A stretch of 64,000 nucleotides of DNA from NCBI GenBank assembly GCA_946902985.2, contig OX336393.1:365596779-365660778 (forward strand), in the 5' to 3' direction. Shown here in pieces: positions 1 to 10,800 of the stretch (the first letter of the stretch is position 1; each line of letters opens with the position of its first letter). Below the pieces are notes generated by a model. The model was not told the origin of the DNA. It did no database searches and saw only the letters and a list, made by a program, of their open reading frames with translations. Position numbers and translations under genes: made by a program. This DNA comes from Meconema thalassinum. Lineage: Eukaryota; Arthropoda; Insecta; Orthoptera; Tettigoniidae.

Positions 1-959
1 CCCGAGTAGAACACTGACAAGGAGAGGTTGCCAAGTGGTTACTAGAAAAGTGTTCGAATTTGGTGGGTTTGCTCTTCATAAAAATATATTTTACCCCTGT
101 TTGAGTGTTTTTTTGTTTTTTTTTGCCAATGGACCTTAGTGTGCTCAAAATAGAACGTTTAAAATCAATCCTCAAACTTTTGTAGTCTTATTCCCGCACA
201 CGTTCTCGGCTCGTCTCCGTGGCGTAGTCACTAGCGTGTCGGCGTTGGAAGTGGAAGATACCGTGTTCGGAGCCTACCTTGATCTTTTTAAATTATTTTC
301 TTTATCTTTCTCGACATTTTTTCTTTTATTTTATGTTTGTGGTACATCACGTACTTTATTTGTTGTTGCTTTTTCTATTAACAATATTAATAAATTAATA
401 TTTACGTTATTGTTTACATACAGAAAGTTTAGCTTGATGGTGGAGCAGAGTGGAACAGAGGGAAGGACTCTTGAGTTTCTGCATTAGACTCGGCGTAGTG
501 CGAATGAACATAGCGTCTCCGGTCACGCTGCATTTAAATTCTAACAAATAAAACTTACAACACGTTCAAGCGTCACGGACGAATAATGATGTTAAAATAT
601 TGTACATAGCTCCAAAACCGTAAAGACCACAGCGAATACATTATAGAAAACGCAAAATACAATAAGAGATGTATCAGTAAACGAATCGAAAATGTGCTGA
701 CCAAGCTCTGACTCGAACTCGTAACCTTAAATTCTCCACGCCAACACGCTAATGACTACGCTACGGAGACTAGCCGGGAACGACTTCAAAATTTTGAGGT
801 TTGATTTTAAACGTTCAATTTTGAACACACTAAGGCCCATTGGCACAAACGCTTGAACATGGCCAAAATATTTTTTTATAAAGAGCAAACCCGCCAAATT
901 TGAACGCTCTTCTAGTAAACCACTTGGGAACCTCCCCTTGTCAGTATTTTACTCGGGCT
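1..959. mobile_element. Foldback element with ~220-245-bp inverted arms containing tRNA-like modules
   Basis: The first ~246 bases reappear inverted at about 735-958: the start CCCGAGTARAAYACTGAC matches the reverse complement of the end, and the similarity continues for over 200 bases. Both arms end internally in a tRNA-like box A region (214-246 on plus, about 740-770 on minus), pointing inward; the right arm also carries a box B-like stretch near 707-720. The AT-rich interior has no coding capacity (the 83-residue open frame at 236-487 looks spurious). The left boundary may lie before the window. Superfamily unknown. Confidence 0.65.
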
Positions 960-989
960 CTAAGAAGAATTCTCACGCACTTCTTCTTA

Positions 990-1012
990 AAGCCCGAGTA
1001 GAACACTGACTA
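990..1012 (+). repeat. Truncated second copy of the foldback terminus
   Basis: After the right end of the foldback element there is a ~31-bp linker with a 9-bp inverted pair (TAAGAAGAA/TTCTTCTTA). The element terminus AGCCCGAGTAGAACACTGAC then restarts in the left-end orientation and stops after about 23 bases. The window's first base corresponds to about 993, so the spacing is ~992 bp, as if element copies were arranged head to tail. Confidence 0.6.
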
Positions 1013-1029
1013 CTGTATGCCCATGCACT

Positions 1030-1891
1030 GCGTTCAAAAAGTAACGAGCCTGAGGCATAATTACAGAAACCAGTACCTGTATGTTAGAAGTATTGGCCCT
1101 GGCTGTTGAGGCACCTGTCCCACTGTGACACGAGGCGGTGAATGGCTGTCTCATAAAATTCCCTGGGCTGCGATGTGAACCAGTTCCGCACGTACACCTG
1201 GACGTCGGCGTCCAAGGTGAATCGTTGGCCCCGCAGAGCCCTTTTCAGGGGACCAAACATGGCGTACTCACAGGGAGAGAGGTCTGGACTGTAAAGAGGG
1301 TGACCGAGAACCTCTCATTTGAATTTCTGCAGGAGTGCCGCGATTGTGTTGGCCGTATGCGGTCGTGTATTGCCGTGGAGCGACCACGGCGGCTATGGCA
1401 TTCACTGTCACTCGGCGGTCCTGGGTAAATGAGTGCATCAACCAGCTGGACATTGTCATCGGTAATGAAAGAGGGGGGGCGTGTGCCCCAGACCGGGCAT
1501 CATCGGCTAACGACACCCGTCCTTCCCTGAAGAACTTGTGCCACGCCTTGACCCTTGCAAGAGACATGCAGTGTTCGCCGTACACTTGTGACATTCGGCG
1601 ATGAATGTCCGTTCCCCCTCCTCCTTCCGCTGTCAGAAACCGAACAACACCTCTTTGCTCTTCGGTTGACGCCTCCATGTCACTGTTTGCAACGCGACTG
1701 ACAGCGTTGGACGATTGATGCATGCTGCTGCTCGCTTCGTATCGTCACTTGACGTGCACGCGTGCCCTCTAGCGTCGGGCTGTGACCTACCACGCTCTGG
1801 TCGGTACCACACCTCGTTACACACGCCACGATTAGCCGATGTCGTCACTGGCTTGCGCATTCCAGCCTCCAGCTCGTTACTTTTTGAACGC
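1030..1891 (-). mobile_element. Internally deleted mariner-type DNA transposon
   Basis: Terminal inverted repeats of about 19-20 bp (CGTTCAAAAAGTAACGAGC at 1031-1049, inverted at 1872-1890) enclose remnants of a mariner transposase on the minus strand. At ~860 bp it is shorter than a full mariner (~1.3 kb), consistent with loss of the central catalytic part. Confidence 0.85.
1084..1723 (-). pseudogene. Mariner transposase, N- and C-terminal parts joined by a deletion
   Basis: The N-terminal part (reading down from 1723; the family start is probably the internal Met of MEASTEEQRG) shows the Mos1-type helix-turn-helix region with the hallmark stretch SLARVKAWHKFFREGRVSL. The C-terminal part, in another frame at about 1270-1084, reads CEYAMFGPLKRALRG and later WFTSQPREFYETAIHRL, ends SQWDRCLNSQGQYF, and stops at 1084-1086. 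The middle with the DD(34)D catalytic residues is missing, so no active transposase can be made. The family is recognised with confidence; the subfamily is not. Confidence 0.85.
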
Positions 1892-2689
1892 ACTTTATAT
1901 ATTAGCGAAAGCAGAGTTATACTCTTATTATGGCTTATTAGTGACGAACTCATCTATTATCTACCACCTCACCACCTGATAATGGTCTCCATAGAAATAA
2001 TATGCCATAACACCACTTTGGCAGCACTATGGGAACTTCAAATGGTCATCAATCATCATACCATCTGATGGCAAGCCAAAGCAACTCTTCGGCCTAACCC
2101 CTCCCAACATTTTTCAAAATTCTTACAACAACCCATTTCGAAATACCCAGAATCTAAACACGTGTCAATGAGCCATGAGCGCTGTCTTAATAAGTCGCAA
2201 CTTGTCTACACCCAAATTTATAATATACAACTAATTAATGATTCCATCTAATTACTAACAAATTATCTACCAACAATACCCATGTGTACCATATGCAAGG
2301 CACAGATGAGTACTTAAATACCTCTGCTCCAAATTAGCAAATGATATTATAATTTCTGTAATATAAAGGGTAAAATGAGCACCAGTCACTTATACGATAC
2401 ATTATCATTTTGATATATATTCCCGTTTGAGACTAGCCTAATACCACGGTAGGGTTGACGTCAACTGATGCTGTGGCGCAGGTTCTTTAAATGCGAGAGA
2501 CACGTATCATCTCCTTCACAATTCCCTCATCCTTTGGGAATGGGCCTGCTTGCGTTCCTCTGTCCAAGAGGCACCAAGTCATCTTTTTGGAGGCAAGACT
2601 CGGTTGAGCCCGTTCGTCTCTATCTTCTGCGGTAGAGTTCCCTGTCCAATAAGTAGTCGGGATTGATTTGGAGCATTTGAATGTCTTCT

Positions 2690-2690
<1 letters not shown>
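1892..2690. other. No feature recognised
   Basis: AT-rich sequence between the mariner and the first TAA microsatellite. I see no plausible coding region, SINE promoter box or tandem repeat. Confidence 0.5.
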
Positions 2691-2732
<42 letters not shown>

Positions 2733-2748
2733 TTATAATAATAATAAC
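2691..2748. repeat. (TAA)n microsatellite
   Basis: About 15 TAA units with one interruption, directly at the tail end of the minus-strand SINE that follows; probably derived from the SINE tail. Confidence 0.9.
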
Positions 2749-3052
2749 CCCTGGCACTACAGCCCATGAAGGCCTTAGGCCTACCAAGAGACCGCTGCCC
2801 AGTCATTTGGCCTGCAGATATTGGGGTGACGCGTGGTTAGCGCATCGGGTCCCCTCGGCCGTTAATCTTTGTTTTCGTGACCGGTGCGCTGCCTCACTGT
2901 GAGAGAGCTACTCAATTGTCCTCACGAATCTGAGTGTACCCCGTTCCATCCCTCACGTCAGTTTCTGAAATCCCTGACGGAGCCGGAAATCGAAACCGGG
3001 GCCTCCGGATGAGAGGCAGGCGAGCTACCCCAACAGCACGGGGCCGTCAAGG
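2749..3052 (-). mobile_element. tRNA-derived SINE, family A
   Basis: Minus-strand element. Its head has a box A-like GGGGTAGCTCGCCTGCC and a box B-like GGTTTCGATTTCC near 2985-3045, and its body matches the copy at 40605-40911 along its length (CCCGTGGCACAAC-type end, GTCGGGTCCCCTC core, GAGTGTACCCYGTTCCA). Both copies are on the minus strand and end in (TAA)n. Confidence 0.8.
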
Positions 3053-3320
3053 TCTTCTTTGGTGTATCTAAACCAGGGTGTTTCTAAACCAGGGCATCGT
3101 GGTTTTGTGGTTAGCATAAAAAAGTGAAAGACCTTAGTTTTATTATTTTTCTTGTAAAACATAATCATTTCAAACGAGGCCTACTGCATAAAGCTTTTAG
3201 TCAACAAGATCCTCTGCTATAAAAAGTATGGGAGCGTGGACGGTGGATTCCCTTTTCTTCCTTCAATGGTCTTCGTTTGAAGATGCTGGCCCAATACAAC
3301 TGCCCCTAGGGATATTTAGC

Positions 3321-3690
3321 TTGCCACGGTGGGTGAGTGGTCAACGTGTCGGTCTACTAACCCCAAACTTGCAGATTCGCTCCTGGCCGTGGTAAGTGAT
3401 TTTTGAAAGGCGGCAAAAATTACGACACCATGTCATACGATGTTGGCATGTCAAAGAACCCATTTGAATTCAGTAGGCCGTGTTCATAATGGCAAAATTA
3501 ATCTCGGGAGTTTCCGCCAATACAACGTTCCTCATTTCTCTGCTAGAAAGCGCTGTAGTGTTCAAGTAGCTTAGATATCTAACCTCCTTGACTTTCATAG
3601 TGCTTCAAAGAACAACGAAATTCGACATGTGCAAGCTACCCTTTGGGTGTCAAATAACAAAGCTTGCACCCGGCACCCGAGGCCGTACGA
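3321..3690 (+). mobile_element. SINE-like repeat with (ATT)n tail
   Basis: Starts with a tRNA-like head (CACGGTGGGTGAGTGGTC, then a degenerate box B near GCAGATTCGCTCC) and ends GAGGCCGTACGATATTATT. The tail signature 'GGCACCCGAGGCCGTACGAT' resembles other SINE 3' ends in the window. Confidence 0.6.
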
Positions 3691-3730
<40 letters not shown>

Positions 3731-3810
3731 TTCATAATTTAACCCTCAATGACGAATGAGACTGCTAGTTTATGGATAAATATGATATTATTTATGTATG
3801 AGTACGGCAT
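3683..3810 (+). repeat. Left copy of a direct repeat flanking a SINE remnant
   Basis: The segment from CCGTACGATATTATT through AACCCTCAATGACGAATG to GAGTACGGCAT recurs at 3989-4095 with three substitutions seen and a shorter ATT run. Confidence 0.85.
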
Positions 3811-3988
3811 GAAATGATAGTGGAGAGTGTTGCTGGAATGAAATTTGACAGGGAAAACCGGAGTACCCGGAGAAAACCCTGTCTGCCTCCGTTTTGTCCA
3901 GCACAAATCTCACATGGAGTGACCGGGATTTGAACCACGGACCCAGCGGTGAGAGGCCGGCCTGCTGCCGCCTAAGCCACGGAGGCTT
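3811..3988 (-). mobile_element. tRNA-derived SINE, family D (3'-truncated)
   Basis: Reads on the minus strand as GCCTCCGTGGCTTAGGCGGC (box A region), then GTGGTTCAAATCCCGGTCAC (box B), then the conserved body TCCGGGTACTCCGG. It matches the first half of the full-length copy at 51062-51396 and stops at CACTATCATTTC. Confidence 0.85.
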
Positions 3989-4095
3989 CCATACGATATT
4001 ATTATTATTATTATTTTCATAATTTAACCCTCAATGACGAATGGGACTGCTAGTTTATGGATAAATATGTTATTATTTATGTATGAGTACGGCAT
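3989..4095 (+). repeat. Right copy of the direct repeat flanking the SINE remnant
   Basis: Partner of 3683-3810. Together they bracket the family D SINE, far longer than the usual 8-20-bp target duplication. Confidence 0.85.
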
Positions 4096-4848
4096 ATTAC
4101 TCAAAAATATACTGTACAGTACACCGCCTCGAATTAAAATAGCTGTCATTGGTTATTTAATACCTGGTAATTCCCTGCGTGTTCCAGATCAGTCACCAGT
4201 CTCCATGTCTGTTATTTTTAACTAGCTTTGCAGTTCGGCATGTCATGTATTTCAGGATGAAGCTTTATGGGATTTAGTATGTTAATTCATGTGAAAACCT
4301 GAGGGAATACATTGCACATAGTGATCACCAACCCAGCGTAAACTTAATCAATTATATGGATTAGCTAGCAACAGTTAAAACTAGACACATTTTTCACGCT
4401 CGTAAAATACAACACGAAAAACCAAATCTCGACACGAATCTTGTCGCACTTGGTTTGGAATATGAAATATCATGATAGCGCTTTCGCTACCATGTATTCA
4501 TTAATTAATTTTCACACATAGAGGGAGGATATATTCAGGGATAAAATGCCAAATGTCGGTCTCGCATAAATTGCGTAAAAGGATCAAGAGTAAACATGTT
4601 TAAAATATATATAATCTCTATAACTAAAGCAAGCATTTTGTTTAACTATTTTGAGTTTTCTCGGATGAGTGAACAAGTGCACTCACAGTAGGCCTACATA
4701 TAGATATGAAATAAATCATATCTGAAGAAAATGGCACTTAATGACAAATTTATATCAAAATTTAATAAGCATATTTTTACCCTCCATCCCCCAGGGCTGA
4801 CTATTCTGGGGTCTATCTGTGATTAGCGTGGACAAATTAACGACATGA
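4096..4848. other. No feature recognised
   Basis: AT-rich, apparently unique sequence; the 63-residue open frame at 4034-4225 overlaps the duplicated repeat and has no recognisable family. Confidence 0.5.
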
Positions 4849-5683
4849 TGGTTACCATGGCAACAAGTGTTCCGTCATCTAGGCCTTCTATATGGTTACC
4901 ATGGAAGCAAGTGTTCTGTCATCTAGGCCTCCTATATGGTTACTATGGCAACAAGTGTTCCGTCATCTAGGCCTCCTATGTGGTTACTATGGCAACACGT
5001 GTTCCGACATCTAGGCCTCCTATGTGGTTACTATGGCAACACGTGTTCCGTCATCTAGGCCTCCTATGTGGTTACTATGGCAACGTGTTCCGTCATCTAG
5101 GTCTCCTATATGGTTACTATGGCATCAAGTGTACCGTCATCTAGGCCTCCTATATGGTTACCAAAGCAACTAGTGTTTCGTAATCTAGGCCTACTATATG
5201 GTTACCAAAGCAACAAGTGTTTCGTAATCTAGGCCTACTATATGGTTACCAAAGCAACAAGTGTTCCGTCATCTAGGCCTACTATATGGTTACCAAAGCA
5301 ACAAGTGTTTCGTAATGTAGGCCTCCTATATGGTTACCAAAGCAACTAGTGTTCCGTCATCTAGGCCTACTATATGGTTACCAAAGCAACAAGTGTTTCG
5401 TAATCTAGGCCTACTATATGGTTACCAAAGCAACTAGTGTTCCGTCATCTAGGCCTCCTATATGGTTACCAAAGCAACTAGTGTTTCGTAATCTAGGCCT
5501 ACTATATGGTTACCAAAGCAACAAGTGTTCCGTCATCTAGGCCTACTATATGGTTACCAAAGCAACAAGTGTTTCCTAATCTAGGCCTCCTATATGGTTA
5601 CCATGGCAACAAGTGCTCCATAATCTAGGTCTCCTATATGGGTTACCAAGGCATCAAGTGTTCCGTCATCTAGGCCTAAACAG
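4849..5683. repeat. 44-bp minisatellite, about 19 copies, each with an X-box-like site
   Basis: Tandem units of 44 bp (a few 42-46) built as GGTTACCATGGCAACAAGTG ... CATCTAGGCCTCCTATAT. Outer units carry GTTACCATGGCAAC or GTTACTATGGCAAC; the central ~10 carry GTTACCAAAGCAAC and alternate between GTTCCGTCATC and GTTTCGTAATC variants, suggesting expansion as dimers. GTTACCATGGCAAC fits the RFX X-box consensus (GTNRCC-spacer-RGYAAC). Confidence 0.92.
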
Positions 5684-5944
5684 ATATCCATCATTCGAAG
5701 TTTGCAGGCGTAGTGGAAGAAGCTCAATGTTATTTATTTTTATCCTGTCTCTCACGAATCTTGTATTGACTAATGGTGTTTTTTAAAAAATCTGTGAAGT
5801 ACTCTGAACAACATGGTGTATTCTTTGTCGGTCTATTTTAATTTTAAGACAAAACAAGATGTTCAGCAAAGAACATATAGCCTACTTTCTCCTAAATGCA
5901 TTGGTATTGTTATAACTCTTTGTCCTTTTCAAGGAGTATGATTG
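5684..5944. other. Left flank of the palindromic element, no feature
   Basis: Unique AT-rich sequence. It differs from the sequence right of the palindrome, so the inverted symmetry stops at the element boundary. Confidence 0.6.
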
Positions 5945-5950
5945 AATGTT
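5945..5950 (+). repeat. Left 6-bp target-site duplication (AATGTT)
   Basis: AATGTT immediately before the palindrome is repeated immediately after it at 21230-21235. Six-base duplications are typical of Maverick/Polinton elements integrated by retroviral-type integrases. Confidence 0.65.
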
Positions 5951-6140
5951 AGTAGGTAATAAAGAGCGGTTCTGGCACAGGGGCTAATGGGCAAGATGGC
6001 CGCCGCGCGCAATCACTCTATGTTATTCTTATGGAAGTGTCATTCAGAGCTGGCACAGGGGCTATTGGGCAAAATGGCCGCCACGGCCTGAGACCGTGGA
6101 TTACGTCACAGTGAGAGGTCGGCCGTGTAGTTGCCAAATG
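5951..6140 (+). repeat. Left terminal region of the palindrome with a duplicated ~34-bp motif
   Basis: Two direct copies of CTGGCACAGGGGCTAWTGGG followed by CAARATGGCCGCC lie at 5972-6005 and 6050-6083. The second runs into a near-perfect hairpin (CCACGGCCTGAGACCGTGG, 6081-6100). Duplicated subterminal motifs plus a hairpin would suit recognition by a replication or integration protein; that role is inferred. Confidence 0.75.
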
Positions 6141-6146
6141 GAATAT

Positions 6147-6170
6147 TTATTATTATTATTATTATTATTA
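6147..6170. repeat. (TTA)8 microsatellite in left arm
   Basis: The mirror copy near 21005-21034 has about 10 units, one of the few arm-to-arm differences. Confidence 0.85.
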
Positions 6171-6218
6171 GGTAATTGTTAATTGATCATGTATAATCAA
6201 GACCAGCCTTATATTGTC

Positions 6219-6386
6219 CACTTCTTGGTGTAGTGGCTAGCATTCTTGGAGGTCATTCCTGAGGTTCGAATCCCGGCTCTGCCAAGAAATTTAATTTCTG
6301 GTCTCATGAGTGGAACGGGGTACACTCAGCCTTGTGAGGCAAAACTGACAAGAGCTGGCTTTTGATTCATACCTCAACAATTCTGC
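6219..6386 (+). repeat. tRNA-like SINE head (family C type), inward-facing, left arm
   Basis: Box A-like TGGTGTAGTGGCTAGC at 6226-6241 and box B GGTTCGAATCCC at 6263-6274, then the family C body (GTACACTCAGCC, GAGGCAAAACTG). It reads toward the palindrome centre and is mirrored in the other arm. It stops where the CCTAA blocks begin. Confidence 0.85.
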
Positions 6387-6780
6387 CTAACCCAACTTCA
6401 CCTAACCTAACCTAACCTAACTTCAAAGTCAAAGCAAATATGAAAGCAAATATGAAAGCACACATAATAAACTAAGTTATAACCTAACCTAACTTCACCT
6501 AACCTAACCTCACCTAACCTGTCCTAACCTAACCTAACGTAACCTACCTAATTTAAAATTGCAACCAAAAAAAAATTAGCAAAAAGTATGAGAAAAAAGT
6601 GAGAGCAAATGTAAGAGCACAAATAATAAACTTAGTTATAACCTAACCACACCTAACCTAACCTAACCTAACCTAACCTAACCTAACATAACCAAACTTC
6701 AAAGTGAGAGCAAAAATGTAAGAGCAAATGAGAGAGCACAAATAATAAACTTAGTTATAACCTAACCTAACCTAACCCAC
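6387..6780 (+). repeat. CCTAA (insect telomere-type) repeat blocks, left arm
   Basis: Several runs of CCTAA, some with variants (CCTCA, TCACCTAACC), alternate with a recurrent AT-rich spacer containing GAGAGCAAATGTAAGAGCAC and AATAATAAACT-AGTTATAA. A shorter block lies at 6998-7035. The G-rich strand runs 5' to 3' toward the nearer outer end, the orientation of a real chromosome end. Confidence 0.85.
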
Positions 6781-6789
6781 AGAAACCTC

Positions 6790-6970
6790 ATTTAAAGATT
6801 TTAGATTTTATGTTTTAACATTTTAGATTTTTGATTTTTTCAGTTTACATTTTTTAGATTTTACATTTTACATTTTTGATTTTTTTGTATTTTAGATGTT
6901 AGTTTTTTTAGATTTTACATTTTAAATTTAAGATTTTTTGATTTTAGATTTTACTTTTTACATTTTCCGA
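6790..6970. repeat. T-rich degenerate repeat (TTTTAGATTTTACATTTT-type), left arm
   Basis: Reiterated short units of TTTTAGATTTTA, TTTTACATTTT and TTTTTGATTTTT; mirrored at about 20204-20384. Very AT-rich and easily melted. Confidence 0.7.
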
Positions 6971-7160
6971 AAAGAGTAAACTACTAGGTCACATACCTAA
7001 CCTCACCAAACCTAACTTTGCCAAACCTAACTTAAGCTAATTCAAAGGCTAATGCACATACACAAAGTATATAAGGGTACAAGCAACTATCCTTATGCTA
7101 GTTTTATAGGTTACTGTACAATATGATAACTACCCCAACCGTTTTTTTTTTCATTTTTTT

Positions 7161-7480
7161 GTTTACACATATGACAATTTTCCAATTTCCCATTTTCATT
7201 TTTTTAAATGTTAGTTTTAAGTTTTTCAATTTCATAACATGGAAACATGGATTTTGCATTATGTTGTTTACACATTTATCAATTTCACAATTTCCCATTT
7301 ACAGTTCTTAAAATGTCAGTTTAAAGTTTTTCAATTTCATGATATAGAAACATGGATTTTCCAATTTGTTGTTTACACATTTGTCAATTTACCAAATTCC
7401 CATTTACAGTTTTTAAAATTTCAGTTTAATGGTTTTTTTTATTTTGTCAATATGGAAACATGGATTTTCCAATTTGTGTG
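7161..7480 (+). repeat. 105-bp tandem repeat, three units, left arm
   Basis: Units begin at GTTTACACAT (7161, 7266, 7371) and share CAATTTCCCATT, AAAGTTTTTCAATTTCAT and GGAAACATGGATTTT. Mirrored at about 19694-20013. Lies between the polymerase gene's 3' end and the telomere-like blocks. Confidence 0.85.
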
Positions 7481-7731
7481 TTTTACATGTTCATTTTGCA
7501 TTAGGAGTGGAGACAGGTGGGTAGTAATAGAAAATGTACAAGCAGTTTCCATACGGTACAATATTTTTTTATTTTAAATACATGTACACTATTTACACAT
7601 AATACATTTTTATATATATTCCTTATTGTTATAAATTGTACACTTGTTTTTATTTTGTTTTCTATTTTATTTATTTTTGATTATGAATGCCATTTCTTAT
7701 TTTGTTTTTTTTATTTTTGTAGTGCTATTGT

Positions 7732-7737
7732 TTTATT
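7732..7737 (-). terminator. Candidate polyadenylation signal, left PolB
   Basis: TTTATT on plus (AATAAA on minus), about 70 bases past the stop codon of the left polymerase gene. Confidence 0.45.
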
Positions 7738-7807
7738 TCCTAAATTGTTTTGTTTTATGTATTTGCTAGTTGCAGGCAGAAGATTTTGATATTCATAACT
7801 TAACTCG

Positions 7808-10800
7808 TTAAGCATGGTTAATGATTGAGTAATGACCATAGGCATGTGTACCTATACCATCAGCATCAATCACTCTTTTATCATCACCAGGACACAAAGC
7901 AATTTTGTTTAGTCTTATAGATGATATGTCATGTTGTTTAGAAGCGATAATGTTCATGGGTATTCTTTTTACATTGTTTTTCATGACACAATCCTTATAA
8001 TCTTGAAAGCTTATACAATTTTTGACAACACCTCTGTTAATACCTTTAATCTTTTTGATTTCTTTACCATTTATGTCTAATGCGTACATTTTCGCTCTAA
8101 GTCCAACAAATGCTTTTATAATTTGTCCACAAGCCTCGTCTTTAAATTTCCCCAACGTTTTCTTGTTTGATGTAGAGTAACATATGTGATTAGTAGGATA
8201 ATCTGATGTGTCCAGGTGTTCTAGGAAATCCAACTTGTCTTGATATACATCTGGGGTGTTAACCAAATAAATGAACGAGTCGGTATCCATATACATGAGT
8301 TTAAGATTGTTCATTCCATAATAGGGTAGCAGGACATCATAGTGGTGGGAATACATTAGAGTTTTTGAAATATCCAGTATACACATTCCAATATATATAG
8401 GCTTATTGAATACAATGTTACGTTTAGACATGTGGAAAGCAGCTAGGTTAGGGCCATAAATTGTTCTGTCGATAAATGTCGGCTTTGCTATTAGCTTTTC
8501 TGCCTGTTTGCTGTCAGTCACAAGACGTATGTCTATTCTTTTACGGATATTTTCCATTGTTTTCCCAAAAATGGCATTGTTGAATAATTTGTACAGATTT
8601 TTCTCAAAATCATTTTTGGCTTGTTTTCGAAGGTTGTTATTAAAATCAACGTATGCCTTTAACCAAGGTCTTTGTTTAAACTTTAACACACGATGAATTT
8701 TTATCAATTTTATTCCATGATCTAAAGCCTGTTTTAATGCCATGTAGTGAACAACATATCGCCTTCGATTTCCAAGATGAGGAATTAGTTTTTTCAGAGA
8801 CGAATCCTTAGGTTGTGTACACTCTGGTAGGAAAGGTAAATCGTTGTGTAGATCATGAAGGTCAGATGGGTAATCAACATCAACGTCTAGAATGTATCCC
8901 ACAGGATCGTCTTTCTTTAGTTTTTCTAGATCAACAGTATCTGGAGAAACCCACTGAAATCCACCATAAGGAAGGGAGTGACACATAGCCCACCCGTATT
9001 GGTTGTTGGCATCATCATAGGTAATAAACTGCGATGGTTTCTCAGAATCATAGGTTTCCATGTATTTATTGTTAGCTTCAGCATACCGATGAGACACCTG
9101 GCATATGCCTCCACGTATTCCAGACTCGATTAAAAGAATCTGATCGTAATCCTGTAGCAATTCCAGTTCAATGCCTGTGTAAAGGAGCATTGCCTCGAAA
9201 CTTAAACCAGGCGAAGTAAAAAAGTGTGCAGCATCCACTCGGTGTGTTTCTAGTGTTTTGTTTCTAAAGGTTTCAAAGCTGTCTGCAAGAAGGAGTACAT
9301 CTGAAGTTAGGTAGAGGTCACTATATTCCCCTAGAGTTTTAATGTTGAACTGATTCCAGACACTTTTGGCATGTTCATAGTCTTCTTGACTAACATCTTC
9401 TTGACTTAATTTGTTAAAGAATGCCTCTTTTGGAGGTAAACACGTTTCACTTAACTTTTCCCATGAGTCAATGTAGTCATAACAAAATACCCCTTTACGA
9501 GTCATGAGCATTGCATTTTCTTTTCCAAAGTACTTGTCTGTTTCAGGGTATGATGTTAAGTTGGAAACTAAGTTTTCCAAACTACTCGGCATTAACCGAA
9601 ACGTATCCACAAATCTAAGCTTAACATTTCCTACATATTTGGTAAAGGAAATGTACTTTTCTTTGGAGTTAGCGATAACATCCACTCTCTCAGTAGTACA
9701 CCCCAATTGCTTTACAATGAAATTTGCGTCGTAGCCACTCATATTATGTAGAAACACAGGAACGGGGTTTCGTGTTTTACACCTCAAATTACAGTTATTG
9801 TGAGCACTTCCACGGTATTCCCCTGTAATATGGCAGTGGTCTCGAACTTTCCAGTCCTGTTGGGTAAATGGTTTTTGACACAAATAACAGGTTTCAGAAC
9901 ATTGGAACTCTGCTTCTTGAGCCTGAGTTAAGGCCTTTGGAACATTTAAGCTGTAAAGGCGATCAATTTCATTAGCTATTGAGATCAAACAGTCCATAAA
10001 CTTTTCTGCAGCGTCAGGCCCACGATAAATAACAGGTTGGCTTGAAAGATTTGTCTTTATGTGTTCCACAGCAGGTGAGGGTTTAACGTATATACCAAAG
10101 CTCATAGGAACATGACTCTGGTATGGCACTGTATAACTTGCCTCAGGATTAGGTAGACATGTTTGATAGGGTAACAGTATACTTTCAAAATCAGCATAGA
10201 TAACGTAAGGTATTCTCAGCATTTTTTCAACATTTAAGAATTTGACAATGGGGTTTTTAATAGGCATTTCAACCCTAGCAATGTCATGCTGGACACACAA
10301 AGCTCTATGTTCTTTCATTTTTTCCATTCCTTGTTGTCCATATCGATTATCAAAGTGTGTAAAACACCGTTTACACGTATATATTTTATGTTCATAGCGG
10401 GTAATCTGATGTCTTACTAGTTTATCAAAATCTTTGATAAAGACGTAGTGGTTCTGGCCGGATGATGAACTTAGCAAAAGGAGGTCGCGATGGTCTTGCA
10501 GCTCTTGATCCACAACCTTCAGAGGGAACAATTTCTTGTCTTGTTCCAATCCAAATACATTAATGGATATATCGTTGGCTTTTTCAAATTTGGGAATGTC
10601 AACTAGCGATGTAGGAAACGATATTACAGAAAAATCATACTTGTTGTCCAGGTCCTTGTATTTACTAATGCGATGAGCATTCTTTTTAACCAGTTTTGCT
10701 AAAATGGCATACATAAAACACTTTTCATCATTCAAATTTTCAGGATTAATGCAGGCTTTTCTTGCTTGTATAGCTGCTGGTAATGGAATATATGTGCTTC

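Noticed and set aside
236..487. 83-residue open frame as a membrane protein gene
   Set aside because: Hydrophobic because the DNA is T-rich; lies inside the foldback element with no recognisable family.
4849..5683. CRISPR-like array
   Set aside because: Units are contiguous with no unique spacers, and the context is eukaryotic.
6387..6780. A true chromosome end
   Set aside because: The blocks are interrupted, internal to the element and followed by unique sequence on both sides.
7104..7789. Hydrophobic open frames downstream of the left PolB
   Set aside because: They follow the 105-bp tandem repeat and T-rich trailer, and the mirror copies are broken by single-base length changes.
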